NCBI RefSeq assembly: GCF_009765215.1
Contig: NZ_VLNV01000001.1
Span: forward strand, 62,001-126,000
Direction: 5' to 3'
Source: Lysobacter prati
Lineage (GTDB): Bacteria > Pseudomonadota > Gammaproteobacteria > Xanthomonadales > Xanthomonadaceae
Length of the DNA: 64,000 bases
Below the pieces are notes generated by a model. That model was not told the origin of the DNA. It saw nothing but the letters and a program-made list of their open reading frames with translations, and searched no databases. The position numbers and the translations under genes were made by a program. This document shows, piece after piece, positions 16,334-24,554 of this stretch. The first letter of the stretch is position 1, and every line of letters begins with the position of its first letter.

Positions 16334-17153
16334 GGGGAGCGGCGCCGAAGTGGTCGAGCACGAGGATGTCGCTGTTGCCAGGACGATAGCCACGCAGCAG
16401 CGCGGCATGGACGTAATCGGCGGCCGCCGCGCAACTCGCACCGAGATCGCGACCGAGGCAAAGGTTGGCCGCCACCGCCGAGGCCAGCGTGCAGCCGGTT
16501 CCATGGGCTTCCAGTTGCAGGCGCGGGTGGGCAATGGCGAGGATCTCACCGCCGCCGTCGATATCGGCGAACAGGTCGACGACGTCGCCATCGCCCTGCA
16601 AATGGCCGCCCTTGAGCAGCACGGCGCGGGCACCCAGGTCGTGCAGTCGCGCGATTGCCGCATGCATCGCCGCGACGTTCGCGATCGGCTGGCCGAGGAG
16701 CAGTTCGGACTCGGGAAGATTGGGTGTGATCAGCGTCGCGAGCGGGATCAGCCGAGTGCGCAGTGCATCGAGCGCGCTTGCTTCCAGCAGCCGTGCGCCG
16801 GAGGTCGACACCATCACCGGATCAAGCACGACGTGCGCAGGCCGGTAGTGCTCCAGGGCGTCGGCGACGGCTTCGATCACCTTGGCATTGGCGAGCATGC
16901 CGAGTTTCACCGCGCCAATATCGAAGTCGTCGAAGCAGGCATCGATCTGTGCGCGCAGGAAGCCCGTGTCGGGCACGTTCACCGCGGTGACGCCACGCGT
17001 GTGCTGTGCCGTCAGTGCGGCGATCGCGCTCAGTCCGTGGACGCGATGGGCGGCGAACGTCTTGAGGTCGGCCTGGATGCCGGCGCCACCGCCGGAGTCG
17101 GAGCCGGCGATGGTGAGGGCACTGGTGGGGCGAGGGTGGGGGCGGGCGGTCAT
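16326..17153 (-). CDS. thiD: Hydroxymethylpyrimidine/phosphomethylpyrimidine kinase
   Basis: This 275-residue ribokinase-fold enzyme phosphorylates HMP and HMP-P in thiamine synthesis. Visible signatures are [20 protein letters not shown] near the N-terminus, [41 protein letters not shown], and the [17 protein letters not shown] anion hole with catalytic Cys/Asp surroundings. Length matches ThiD (about 266-275). It heads a leftward group with an alpha/beta hydrolase and a KdpE-like regulator. No THI-box riboswitch is apparent upstream; that space is occupied by a repeat element. Confidence 0.94.
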   Translation of the reverse strand: MTARPHPRPTSALTIAGSDSGGGAGIQADLKTFAAHRVHGLSAIAALTAQHTRGVTAVNVPDTGFLRAQIDACFDDFDIGAVKLGMLANAKVIEAVADALEHYRPAHVVLDPVMVSTSGARLLEASALDALRTRLIPLATLITPNLPESELLLGQPIANVAAMHAAIARLHDLGARAVLLKGGHLQGDGDVVDLFADIDGGGEILAIAHPRLQLEAHGTGCTLASAVAANLCLGRDLGASCAAAADYVHAALLRGYRPGNSDILVLDHFGAAPHE

Positions 17154-17171
17154 GGCGACAGTTTGCCATCA

Positions 17172-17303
17172 CCCCCGTTCGTCCTGAGCGTAGGCCGCAG
17201 GCCGAAGTCGAAGGAAGCGTAGGCCGCAGGCCGAAGTCGAAGGACCCGACGCGCAGATGGCCCTTCGACTTCGGCGCGATGCGCCTACGCTCAGGGCGAA
17301 CGG
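17172..17303. repeat. Composite palindromic repeat with a tandem 29-base duplication
   Basis: The spacer between thiD and phoH is filled by a long imperfect inverted repeat. One arm opens with cgttcgtcctgagcgtag and the other closes with its near complement (ctacgctcagggcgaacg). Within it, a 29-base unit (17187-17215) is repeated exactly at 17216-17244. The same family occurs at 28364-28472. Confidence 0.8.
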
Positions 17304-17369
17304 AGATATGGCGGGGCCGTCCGGGCAAACCGCTGGGCGCTGGATTCCAGCGCCCGGCGGCAACAACCC

Positions 17370-18779
17370 TCAGAGCACTTCGGACGCGTAGTCCGCCAGG
17401 CGCGAGCGCTCGCCGCGACGCAGGGTGATGTGCGCGCTGTGGTCCCAGTTCTTGAAGCGGTCCACGGCGTAGGTCAGGCCCGACGTGGTCTCGGTGAGGT
17501 AGGGCGTGTCGATCTGTTCGACGTTGCCCAGGCAGACGATCTTGGTGCCGGGACCGGCACGGGTGATCAGCGTCTTCATCTGCTTGGGCGTGAGGTTCTG
17601 CGCCTCGTCGAGGATCAGCCAGCGGTTGAGGAAGGTGCGGCCGCGCATGAAGTTCATCGAACGGATCTTGATGCGGCTGGCGAGCAGGTCGTTGGTCGCC
17701 GCGCGGCCCCAGCTGCCGCCGTCCTGGTTGTGCGTCAGCACTTCCAGGTTGTCGGTCAGCGCGCCCATCCACGGCGTCATCTTTTCCTCTTCCGTGCCGG
17801 GCAGGAAGCCGATGTCCTCGCCGACGCTGACCGTGGCGCGGGTCATGATGATCTCGCGGTAGCGCTGCTGGTCCATCGTCTGCGCCAGGCCCGCCGCGAG
17901 CGCCAGCAAGGTCTTGCCGGTGCCGGCGGTGCCGAGCAGGGTGACGAAGTCGATCTCCGGGTCCATCAGCGCATTCAACGCGAAGTTCTGCTCGCGGTTG
18001 CGCGCGGTGATGCCCCACACCGCATGCTGGTGGTGACGGAAATCGTCGACGATCTGCAGCACGACCTTCGTGTCGGTCAGGCGCGCGACCTTCATCTGCG
18101 ACTCGTCGTCGCCAGGCAGGTACAGGAATTGGTTCGGATGCCAGTTGTCGTCCTCGGCGCTGTCGCGGTTGCGCGAGATCTCGTAGAACGTGCGGCCCTT
18201 CTCGGTCCACGAGCGCAGATCCTTGCCGAAGCGCTGCCAGAAGTCTTCCGGCAGCGCGGTCGCGCCGGTGTAGAGCAGGCTGAAGTCGTCGAGGGCGCGG
18301 TCGTTCTCGTAGTCCTCCGACACGATCCCGGCGATCGACGCCTTGATGCGCAGGTTGATGTCCTTGGACACGAACACCACCGGCACGCCCGGGTCGCTCT
18401 CTTTCAGCGACAGGATCGAGCCGAGGATGTGGTTGTCCGGGATCACCGCGCCGAAGCGCTTGCCCGAATCGAAGTCGCGGGTCTGGAAACGCAGCTTGCC
18501 GATGCTCTGCTCGCCGCGCAGCTGCAGGCCTTGCGGGCGGCTGAGGGTGATGCCGGAGGAGATCTTGTCGGTGCCTTCGGCCTGGATCAGTTCGTTGAGG
18601 AAGCGGCTGACCTGGCGTGCATTGCGGCTGGCTTCGGAGGTGCCTTTTTTGGCGTTGTCGAGTTCCTCGATGACCTGCATCGGCAGGAAGACATCGTGTT
18701 CCTCGAACTTGAACAGCGCGGTCGGGTCGTGCATGAGCACATTGGTGTCGAGCACGTAGATCCGCTTGCTTCTGGTCAT
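17370..18779 (-). CDS. PhoH-family ATPase with N-terminal PIN domain (PhoH2 type)
   Basis: The start at 18779, with GGAG seven bases upstream, gives 469 residues. An N-terminal PIN nuclease-like domain (about 5-150) begins KRIYVLDTNVLMHDP, with further acidic residues at IEELD and VSKDINLR. A PhoH ATPase domain (about 240-460) has Walker A GTAGTGKTLLALAAG, Walker B FLNRWLILDEAQNLT and a sensor GNVEQIDTPYL. PIN-PhoH fusions are RNA helicase/ribonuclease proteins in the systems studied. Here it is a single housekeeping-type copy between bcp and a repeat. The cellular RNA target is unknown. Confidence 0.9.
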   Translation of the reverse strand: MTRSKRIYVLDTNVLMHDPTALFKFEEHDVFLPMQVIEELDNAKKGTSEASRNARQVSRFLNELIQAEGTDKISSGITLSRPQGLQLRGEQSIGKLRFQTRDFDSGKRFGAVIPDNHILGSILSLKESDPGVPVVFVSKDINLRIKASIAGIVSEDYENDRALDDFSLLYTGATALPEDFWQRFGKDLRSWTEKGRTFYEISRNRDSAEDDNWHPNQFLYLPGDDESQMKVARLTDTKVVLQIVDDFRHHQHAVWGITARNREQNFALNALMDPEIDFVTLLGTAGTGKTLLALAAGLAQTMDQQRYREIIMTRATVSVGEDIGFLPGTEEEKMTPWMGALTDNLEVLTHNQDGGSWGRAATNDLLASRIKIRSMNFMRGRTFLNRWLILDEAQNLTPKQMKTLITRAGPGTKIVCLGNVEQIDTPYLTETTSGLTYAVDRFKNWDHSAHITLRRGERSRLADYASEVL

Positions 18780-18912
18780 CGAATGCTCCGATGCGGGTTG
18801 AACATGGTGAACGGCCGGGTGGAACGATCGAGCGCTTGCAGGAGGTGCAGACACGGCGACGCTGCCGTGGCCCGCGGGGCGGGACGGCAGCGTGGGTGGC
18901 GGGCGGAAGGGG

Positions 18913-19395
18913 TCACTGCGTTGCGGCAGCCTTGAGTGCGTCGAGGACGGCTTGGGCATGGCCGGGGACTTTCACCGGACTCCATGACTGGGCGATGACG
19001 CCTTTGGGGTCAATGAGGAACGTGCTGCGCACGATGCCCAGCACCTTGCGCCCGTACATGTTCTTTTCCCTGATCACGCCAAAGGCATTGCACAGCGCTT
19101 CGTCCGGGTCGCTGACCAAGTCGAACTTGAAACCCTGCTTGCTGCAGAAGTTCTGGTGCGAGCGGATCGAATCGCGCGAAACGCCCAGGACCGTGGCGCC
19201 AAGCTTCTTGAACTTGGGCAGCAGGGCATTGAAGTCGATGCCCTCGGTGGTGCAACCGGGCGTGCTGTCCTTGGGATAGAAGTACAGCACCAGCCACTGG
19301 CCGGCGAAGTCCTTGAGCTGCGCAGTCTCGCCGCTGGACAGCGCCAGGGGCAGTTCGGAGACGTCCTTGGAAACGCGGTCGCCGGTATCGGGCAT
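18913..19395 (-). CDS. bcp: Thioredoxin-dependent peroxiredoxin (BCP type)
   Basis: This 160-residue AhpC/TSA-fold protein has the peroxidatic Cys48 in KDSTPGCTTE and further cysteines at 84 (NFCSK) and 102 (EALCNAFG). The usual BCP resolving Cys five residues after the first is absent (GIDF follows), so resolution may use Cys84 or an external thiol. It reduces hydrogen peroxide and organic peroxides in the cytoplasm using thioredoxin. FYPKDSTPGC, GVSRDSIRSHQNF and DPKGVIAQSW are family hallmarks. The gene is preceded by a structured repeat at 19411-19467. Downstream is the unlinked phoH after 133 bases with no obvious feature. Confidence 0.9.
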   Translation of the reverse strand: MPDTGDRVSKDVSELPLALSSGETAQLKDFAGQWLVLYFYPKDSTPGCTTEGIDFNALLPKFKKLGATVLGVSRDSIRSHQNFCSKQGFKFDLVSDPDEALCNAFGVIREKNMYGRKVLGIVRSTFLIDPKGVIAQSWSPVKVPGHAQAVLDALKAAATQ

Positions 19396-19410
19396 TTCGC
19401 CTTGTGCTTC

Positions 19411-19467
19411 CGAGCGCAGTGAGGGACCTGCTCTGCGTTACTGCAACCCGGGTGCAGCCCCTCACTG
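19411..19467. repeat. Palindromic repeat in the bcp leader
   Basis: Nested inverted repeats cagtgaggg/cccctcactg and ctgcaacccgggtgcag lie just upstream of bcp. The 5' 22 bases match the repeat at 49143-49164 with one difference, so this is a dispersed element placed in a 5' untranslated region in both cases. Confidence 0.6.
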
Positions 19468-19531
19468 CCTCCGGGATGGCGCCTCCTTGGGGAGAATCGC
19501 CGTGCTTTGCGGTGACGCTACCACGGAATTC

Positions 19532-20092
19532 CTAGAACTTCATCGGGTCCATGATCGCGTCGAGATTGAGGTGGTCGCAGAACTCGAGGAAGTCGTCGCG
19601 CAGGGCGGCGATGTGCATGCTCGAGGGCACGCCAATGGTGATCTGCGCCGAGAACATCTCCGCCCCCGTCTGCATCGCGCGGTAGCGCGAGCTGTGCAGG
19701 CTTTCGATGGTGATGCCCTGGCGGTCGAAAAAGTCGGCCAGCTGGAACAGGATCCCGGCCTTGTCGGCGGCCACGACCTCCACCACGTACGGCAGCAGGT
19801 TGGATTGCACCTGCTTGGCGCCGGTGCGGTACCACACGAGCTTAAGGCCTTCCTCGCGCTCCAGCCGTGTCAGCATGGCCTCCAGCTTGGCCACCGCGTC
19901 CCAGGAACCGACGGCGAGCACGGTCACGGACACGTCGCGACCGACCGTGGCCAGGCGTGCATCGACCAGGTTGCAGCCGGAATCGGCGATCCGACGCGTC
20001 ACCGACAATAGTGGCGTCTCCGGATGCGTCGTGTAGGCGTTGATCAGGAGGTGGTTTTCGTTCGGCGACGGCCGGGCAGCGGAATCGGTCAA
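19532..20092 (-). CDS. gcvR: Glycine cleavage system transcriptional repressor-like, tandem ACT
   Basis: The conserved part starts near NENHLLINAYTTHPETPLLSVTRRI and runs to DAIMDPMKF. It comprises two ACT domains (about 15-90 and 100-175), with the second opening VVEVVAADKAGILFQLADFF. This is the GcvR layout, a small regulator without DNA-binding domain that inhibits GcvA when glycine is scarce. I chose TTG 20092 (186 residues, close to the 190 of E. coli GcvR); ATG 20170 would give 212. Neither has a strong ribosome site. It diverges from dapA, as gcvR does from dapA in enterobacteria, which supports the call. Confidence 0.8.
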   Translation of the reverse strand: MTDSAARPSPNENHLLINAYTTHPETPLLSVTRRIADSGCNLVDARLATVGRDVSVTVLAVGSWDAVAKLEAMLTRLEREEGLKLVWYRTGAKQVQSNLLPYVVEVVAADKAGILFQLADFFDRQGITIESLHSSRYRAMQTGAEMFSAQITIGVPSSMHIAALRDDFLEFCDHLNLDAIMDPMKF

Positions 20093-20374
20093 GGCGGCGC
20101 CTGCTTGGGGAGCAACGTGCTCAGATACTGAATGGCGGCCCGTGAGCGGGCTGTGCTTGCCGGGCAGCATACTTGCCCGCGCTTTCGGCCCGCAAGTAAC
20201 ATCCCGTGCGATCATCCCGGCCGATCGACCCATTGATCGGCTTGCCGATTGGCCCTCCGGCCAGCGGCTCGGCATGAGTCAGGGCGACGGTCTGGGTGGC
20301 AGCCAGGCCAAGGATCCAGGGCCCGCACGTGGAGTGCGGGGTTCAACGCAACAAGTGCACCGAGTACCCCCAAC
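20093..20374. other. Divergent spacer between gcvR and dapA
   Basis: This ~280-base stretch carries open frames only as extensions of its neighbours and shows no conserved protein. It must hold both promoters. I see short palindromic runs (for example ccgatcgacccattgatcgg near 20219) but no convincing paired -35/-10 boxes. Confidence 0.4.
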
Positions 20375-21280
20375 TTGCGACTTTCCGGCAGCATCACCGC
20401 GCTGGCGACGCCTTTCACCGCGTCCGGCGAAATCGACTTCGACGCCTGGCAGCGACTGCTCGACCAGCAGCTTGCGGCCGGCACCCAGGCCATCGTTGTC
20501 GCCGGTTCGACCGGCGAGGCGGCCGCGCTGTTCGACGGCGAATACGACGCATTGCTGCGCAGCGCGGTTGAGCGCGTCGCCGGCGCCATCCCGGTCCTTG
20601 CCGGAACCGGCTTGTCGAACACCGCAAAAACCATCGAGCTGACCCGTCGCGTCGCCGCCCTGGGCGCCGATGCCGCGCTGGTCGTGACCCCGCCGTATGT
20701 GCGTCCGACCCAGGCAGGCCTGGTGGCCCACTACCGAGCGATCGCCGACGACGGTGCGCTGCCGATCGTGCTCTACAACGTGCCCGGCCGGACCGGTGGC
20801 GACCTGCTGCCGGAAACCGTTGCCGAACTGGCACCGCACACCAACATCATCGGCATCAAGGAAGCGCGCGCCGAACCCGAGCGCATGCAGGCGCTGCTGG
20901 CACTGAAGGACGAGGGCTTTGCCGTGCTCAGCGGTGACGACCCGACCGCATGCCGCGCGATGTTAGCCGGCGCCGACGGCGTGATCTCGGTGGCCTCCAA
21001 CGTATTGCCGCATGCGTTCCGGCGCCTGGCCGACCTGGCACGCGGTGGCCGCCGCGATGAGGCCCAGGCACTGGATGCACGCATGCATGCCGCCTACGAC
21101 TTCCTTGGCGTTGAGCCCAATCCGATCCCGGTGAAGGCACTGCTGCAGCGCCAGGGCATCGGCCACGGCCTGCGCCTGCCACTGCTGCCGCTGTCGTCGG
21201 CCCATACTGCTTCCGTCGCGACGATCGAAACGCTCGTCCGCGAAATCGAACACGCCTGCCGCGATTCCCTCGCGGCCTGA
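20375..21280 (+). CDS. dapA: 4-hydroxy-tetrahydrodipicolinate synthase
   Basis: The TTG at 20375 gives 301 residues starting [14 protein letters not shown], where family alignments begin. TIM-barrel Schiff-base aldolase marks are the GSTGEAAAL pyruvate-binding loop, [11 protein letters not shown], the YNVPGRTG catalytic Tyr region, and Lys in [10 protein letters not shown] that forms the imine. It condenses pyruvate with aspartate semialdehyde in lysine/diaminopimelate synthesis. asd, supplying its substrate, lies at 61858. The open frame extends 42 codons upstream without similarity. A BamC-like lipoprotein gene follows 17 bases later. Confidence 0.92.
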   Translation: MRLSGSITALATPFTASGEIDFDAWQRLLDQQLAAGTQAIVVAGSTGEAAALFDGEYDALLRSAVERVAGAIPVLAGTGLSNTAKTIELTRRVAALGADAALVVTPPYVRPTQAGLVAHYRAIADDGALPIVLYNVPGRTGGDLLPETVAELAPHTNIIGIKEARAEPERMQALLALKDEGFAVLSGDDPTACRAMLAGADGVISVASNVLPHAFRRLADLARGGRRDEAQALDARMHAAYDFLGVEPNPIPVKALLQRQGIGHGLRLPLLPLSSAHTASVATIETLVREIEHACRDSLAA

Positions 21281-21297
21281 CCCTGCAGGAGAGATAC

Positions 21298-21795
21298 ATG
21301 AGTTCCAACGTTTCGATGTCCCGCGTCGCCGTCGCCGCCCTGGTGCTGGCCGGTGTCGCCGCCGGTTCTGGCTGCAGCTGGTTCCGCAAGGGCAATGACC
21401 TGTACGCGCAGGCCCCGGAAATGCGCCCGCTGGAAGTCCCGCCGGACCTCGACGCGCCGCGCACCGACACGGCCGTCAACCTGCCGACCCCGGCGACCGC
21501 GCTGGGCAATCCGGCCCTGGCCGGCACTGGTTTCACTGTCACCGGCACGCGCGACGAGGTGTTCGCCAAGGTCGGCACCGCGCTGGCGGCCGTCGAAGGC
21601 GTGAAGATCACCAGCAGCGCCCAGGCAATGGGCGTGTACGACGTCAACTACGAGGGCAGCAACTTCCTCGTGCGCGTGGCCGGTGCCGATGTCGGCGCCT
21701 ACGTCGCCGCAGTCGACCCGCGTGGCGTGCCGGCAACCGGCGACGCTCCGAAGAAGCTGATCGAAACGCTGCGTACGGCGCTGGTCGGTCGCTGA
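21298..21795 (+). CDS. Short BamC-like (NlpB-like) lipoprotein
   Basis: This 165-residue protein has a lipoprotein signal (MSSNVSMSRVAVAALVLAG ... SGCSW). RKGNDLYAQAPEMRPLEVPPDLDAP follows, the unstructured segment that in BamC binds BamD, and then a single globular helix-grip-like domain (about 78-165). E. coli BamC has two such domains and about 344 residues, so this is roughly half-length. The dapA-bamC gene order of E. coli is preserved (17-base gap, AGGAG upstream of the ATG). It probably assists the outer-membrane assembly machinery. The BamC relation rests on gene order and the N-terminal motif. Confidence 0.72.
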   Translation: MSSNVSMSRVAVAALVLAGVAAGSGCSWFRKGNDLYAQAPEMRPLEVPPDLDAPRTDTAVNLPTPATALGNPALAGTGFTVTGTRDEVFAKVGTALAAVEGVKITSSAQAMGVYDVNYEGSNFLVRVAGADVGAYVAAVDPRGVPATGDAPKKLIETLRTALVGR

Positions 21796-21816
21796 GGGAC
21801 ATCCCCATCGCAAATG

Positions 21817-21848
21817 AAAACGGGCGCCGCTGGCGCCCGTTTTTTTTT
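21817..21848. terminator. Rho-independent terminator, probably bidirectional
   Basis: The stem cgggcgcc/ggcgcccg (21821-21828 and 21832-21839) has a three-base loop. It is followed by nine T on the plus strand and preceded by four A, which give U on the minus strand. It lies between the convergent BamC-like gene and fdxA and can stop both. Confidence 0.93.
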
Positions 21849-21857
21849 CAGAATCGC

Positions 21858-22181
21858 TCAGCGTTCGAGCAGATCGAGCTTGCCCGGCTTGCCTTCCCAT
21901 TCCTTGGCGTCGGCCAGGCCGTCCTTGCGCGTGGTGATGACCGGCCAGGCCTTGGACAGCTCGGCATTGAGGGCGACGAACGCCTCCTGTCCGGCCGGCA
22001 CGTCGTCCTCGGGGTAGATCGCGTTGATCGGACACTCCGGCTCGCACAGCGTGCAGTCGATGCACTCGTCCGGATCGATCACCAGGAAGTTCGGGCCCTC
22101 ATGGAAACAGTCGACCGGGCACACCTCGACGCAGTCGGTGTACTTGCACTTGATGCAGTTCTCGGTGACGACGAAGGGCAT
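21858..22181 (-). CDS. fdxA: 7Fe ferredoxin (3Fe-4S/4Fe-4S)
   Basis: This 107-residue ferredoxin starts at ATG 22181. Cysteines are at 9, 12, 17, 21, 25 and 40, 43, 46, 50. The spacing [20 protein letters not shown] plus [12 protein letters not shown] is that of FdxA, with one [3Fe-4S] (9, 17, 50) and one [4Fe-4S] cluster (21, 40, 43, 46). The C-terminal 55 residues form the long tail typical of proteobacterial FdxA. It is a soluble electron carrier whose partner cannot be deduced here. It shares the bidirectional terminator with the BamC-like gene. Confidence 0.95.
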   Translation of the reverse strand: MPFVVTENCIKCKYTDCVEVCPVDCFHEGPNFLVIDPDECIDCTLCEPECPINAIYPEDDVPAGQEAFVALNAELSKAWPVITTRKDGLADAKEWEGKPGKLDLLER

Positions 22182-22224
22182 GACGATGGTTCCGTGAAAT
22201 GAAGGGCCCTGGCGGGCATTGCAT

Positions 22225-22230
22225 ATTGTA
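22225..22230 (-). promoter_or_regulatory. Possible fdxA -10 box
   Basis: Read on the minus strand, TACAAT occurs 44 bases upstream of the fdxA ATG. No good -35 hexamer is seen at the expected distance. Confidence 0.45.
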
Positions 22231-22333
22231 GCGATTCGGGCGGAAACACCGCAGCCGCTCCAAATGCTCGATTGGAGCCCGCTCCGCTGGCGCCTGGCCC
22301 CGCCAGCCGGCCAGGGCGGCGGGAGCCGCGCCA

Positions 22334-22366
22334 CAAAGAAAAAGCCCGCGCATCGCTGCGCGGGCT
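22334..22366 (-). terminator. Rho-independent terminator of tRNA-Glu
   Basis: On the minus strand a ten-base-pair stem (AGCCCGCGCA / TGCGCGGGCT, 22366-22343) with a four-base loop is followed by TTTTTCTTT. It sits seven bases beyond the CCA end of the tRNA gene. Confidence 0.9.
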
Positions 22367-22373
22367 TCGGAAT

Positions 22374-22449
22374 TGGTACACCCTACGGGATTCGAACCCG
22401 TGTTGATGCCTTGAGAGGGCACCGTCCTAGGCCTCTAGACGAAGGGTGC
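22374..22449 (-). tRNA. tRNA-Glu (anticodon CUC)
   Basis: This 76-base cloverleaf on the minus strand has acceptor arms GCACCCT/AGGGTGT (one G-U), the D-arm beginning TCGTCTAGAGGCC, and anticodon loop CTCTCAA giving anticodon CTC. The T-loop is GGGTTCGAATCCC. A discriminator A and an encoded CCA end complete it. It reads GAG, a dominant Glu codon in this GC-rich genome. It has its own terminator. Confidence 0.95.
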
Positions 22450-22509
22450 ATGGTGAAGCGGGTTGTACTGCGTGAACCCCCGGCGCGAGGCTCTCAACCC
22501 AGCGCGGCT

Positions 22510-22521
22510 TGCTAGTATATG
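22510..22521. promoter_or_regulatory. Possible bidirectional -10 (pcnB rightward, tRNA-Glu leftward)
   Basis: The sequence tgctagtatatg reads as an extended -10 (TGCTAGTAT) toward pcnB. On the other strand it contains TATACT, about 65 bases upstream of the tRNA gene. The AT content stands out from the flanking GC-rich sequence. No clear -35 boxes are seen. Confidence 0.5.
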
Positions 22522-22583
22522 CGGCGCCGCTGCCTCGGGCAATGGCCTCCCACACTAAAATGGACTGCGGCAACGCCCGCTCG

Positions 22584-23918
22584 ATGGAATCCGACAACCA
22601 AATCCAACTCAGGCTGCAAACCATTCCTCGCGACCAGCACAACGTGTCGCGCCGGGATATCAGCCCCAATGCCCTGCGCGTGCTGTATCGACTGCGCGAG
22701 GGTGGCTTCGACGCCTTCCTGGTCGGCGGCGCGGTCCGTGACCTGCTGATCGGCGGCCACCCCAAGGATTTCGACGTGGCCACCAACGCCACGCCGGAGG
22801 AGGTCAAAGGCCTGTTCCGCAATTGCCGGCTGATCGGCCGTCGCTTCCGGCTCGCCCACGTGGTCTACGGCCGCGAGATCATCGAAGTGGCGACGTTCCG
22901 CGCCAACACCGACGACGGCAGCGGCGACCGCGAGCTGCACGAGGGCGGGCGCCTGCTGCGCGACAACGTCTACGGCACCATCGAGGACGACGCGGTCCGT
23001 CGCGACTTCACCGCCAACGCGCTGTATTACGCGATCGAGGATTTCTCGGTGCGTGACTACGTCGGTGGCTTCGAGGACGTGCGCAACCGGCTGATGCGCC
23101 TGATCGGCGACCCGGAGACGCGCTACCGCGAGGATCCGGTGCGGATGCTGCGCGCGGTGCGCCTGGCCGCCAAGCTCGATTTCGAAATCGAACCGGCAAC
23201 CGCCGCGCCCATTCCGGTGCTGGCGCCGCTGTTGCGCGAGTCCGCGCCGGCGCGTCTGTTCGAGGAATGCCTGAAGCTGTTCCTGTCCGGCAATGCGGTC
23301 AAGAGTTTCCTCGGCCTGGAGCGCCACGGCCTGCTGCCGGCGCTGCTGCCGGAGACGGCCGCCGCGCTGAAGTCCAACCGCAGCGGCGCACTTCGCAAGA
23401 TGGTGCTGGAAGGGCTGAAGAACACCGACGCGCGCGTCGCCAACGACGAGCCGGTCTCGCCTGCGTTCCTGTTCGCGTTGCTGCTGTGGCCGGCGTATTG
23501 CCGCGCGCTGATGGCATTGCAGGCGCAGGGCATGCACACGGCCGAGGCGCAGCGACGCGCCGCCGACCGCGTCACCGTGCACCAGCTCGAGACCATCGCG
23601 CTGCCGCGCCGCTTCTCGCTGCCGATGCAGGAGATCTGGCTGCTGCAGTCGCGTTTCTCGATGCGCCAGCGCAAGCGCGTGTTCCGCACGCTCGCCCATC
23701 CGCGCTTCCGCGCCGCATTCGATTTCCTCGGCCTGCGCCTGACCGCGTCGGATGAGCACGCCGAGGACGTTGCGTTCTGGCGCGAGGCGCAGGCGAATCC
23801 CGGCGATGCCGTGGCCATCGCCGAGCTTGAAACCGAGCGCGCCGCGCAGGCCGATGACGCCGAAGAGCCGCGCAAACGTCGTCGCCGTCGCCGCAAGCCC
23901 GCCACCAGCCAGGAATGA
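22584..23918 (+). CDS. pcnB: Poly(A) polymerase I
   Basis: The ATG at 22584 gives 444 residues (MESDNQIQLRLQTIPRDQHNVSRR...); ATGs at 22560 and further upstream are less likely because a promoter-like sequence lies there. The class II nucleotidyltransferase head domain has LVGGAVRDLLIGG and DFDVATNATPEE with the two catalytic Asp. RRDFTANALYYAIEDF and DPVRMLRAVRLAAKLDFEIE follow. The C-terminus ends in a basic run (RKRRRRRRK) that likely binds RNA. PcnB adds poly(A) tails that speed RNA decay. folK follows after 25 bases, the usual pcnB-folK order. Confidence 0.92.
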   Translation: MESDNQIQLRLQTIPRDQHNVSRRDISPNALRVLYRLREGGFDAFLVGGAVRDLLIGGHPKDFDVATNATPEEVKGLFRNCRLIGRRFRLAHVVYGREIIEVATFRANTDDGSGDRELHEGGRLLRDNVYGTIEDDAVRRDFTANALYYAIEDFSVRDYVGGFEDVRNRLMRLIGDPETRYREDPVRMLRAVRLAAKLDFEIEPATAAPIPVLAPLLRESAPARLFEECLKLFLSGNAVKSFLGLERHGLLPALLPETAAALKSNRSGALRKMVLEGLKNTDARVANDEPVSPAFLFALLLWPAYCRALMALQAQGMHTAEAQRRAADRVTVHQLETIALPRRFSLPMQEIWLLQSRFSMRQRKRVFRTLAHPRFRAAFDFLGLRLTASDEHAEDVAFWREAQANPGDAVAIAELETERAAQADDAEEPRKRRRRRRKPATSQE

Positions 23919-23943
23919 GGCGGGCAGGGCGGATCCTTCGGCA

Positions 23944-24465
23944 ATGAAAGTCACTGCGTTCGTCGGCCTGGGCAGCAACCTGGGTGACAGCATCGCCGCC
24001 CTGCGCGCGGCCTTCGTCGCGTTGGCGGCGATCGAGGGCACGCGCCTGCTGCAGGCTTCGCGCCTGTACCGCACGCCGGCGTGGGGCGTGACCGAACAGC
24101 CCGATTTCATCAATGCCGTGGCGATGCTGGAAACGCAGCGGACGCCGCAGCAGCTGCTCTCCGACCTGCTCGCCATCGAGCGCGTGGCCGGCCGCGACCG
24201 CCAGGCCGACGGCAGCGATCGCTGGGGCCCGCGCACGCTCGACCTCGACCTGCTGCTGTACGGCGACGCCGTGATCAGCGAGCCGGGCCTGCATGTCCCG
24301 CACCCGCACCTGCACGAGCGCGCCTTCGCGCTGGTGCCGCTGCTCGAAATCGCGCCCGGCGCGGTCATCCCCGGCATCGGCCCGGCGCAGCAGGCGCTGG
24401 CGAAGATGGAACCGGGGGAGGTCGAGGCGGTAACGTATGCGGATTCTCTGGTCGATCGCCCGTAG
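23944..24465 (+). CDS. folK: 2-amino-4-hydroxy-6-hydroxymethyldihydropteridine pyrophosphokinase
   Basis: This 173-residue HPPK starts at ATG 23944. Signatures are [12 protein letters not shown] at the N-terminus, [21 protein letters not shown], and the metal-binding [34 protein letters not shown] follows. It transfers pyrophosphate from ATP to the pterin in folate synthesis. It sits in a pcnB-folK-panB-panC series, conserved in gammaproteobacteria. The 89-base gap before panB includes a short palindromic run (tagccacccgctggctggct) but no gene. Confidence 0.93.
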   Translation: MKVTAFVGLGSNLGDSIAALRAAFVALAAIEGTRLLQASRLYRTPAWGVTEQPDFINAVAMLETQRTPQQLLSDLLAIERVAGRDRQADGSDRWGPRTLDLDLLLYGDAVISEPGLHVPHPHLHERAFALVPLLEIAPGAVIPGIGPAQQALAKMEPGEVEAVTYADSLVDRP

Positions 24466-24554
24466 CCACCCGCTGGCTGGCTACAGCCGTTGCTCCCTTC
24501 CCGGGCCGAAGCCCGTGCCCTGCCAACCCGCGCCGACAACTGGTACCCCACGCC

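Noticed and set aside
17172-17303. CRISPR array
   Set aside because: Only two repeat units occur, directly abutting with no spacer, and they belong to a palindromic repeat found elsewhere.
17154-17369. TPP riboswitch near thiD
   Set aside because: The sequence upstream of thiD is entirely repeat element and lacks the conserved CUGAGA/ACYUGA boxes.
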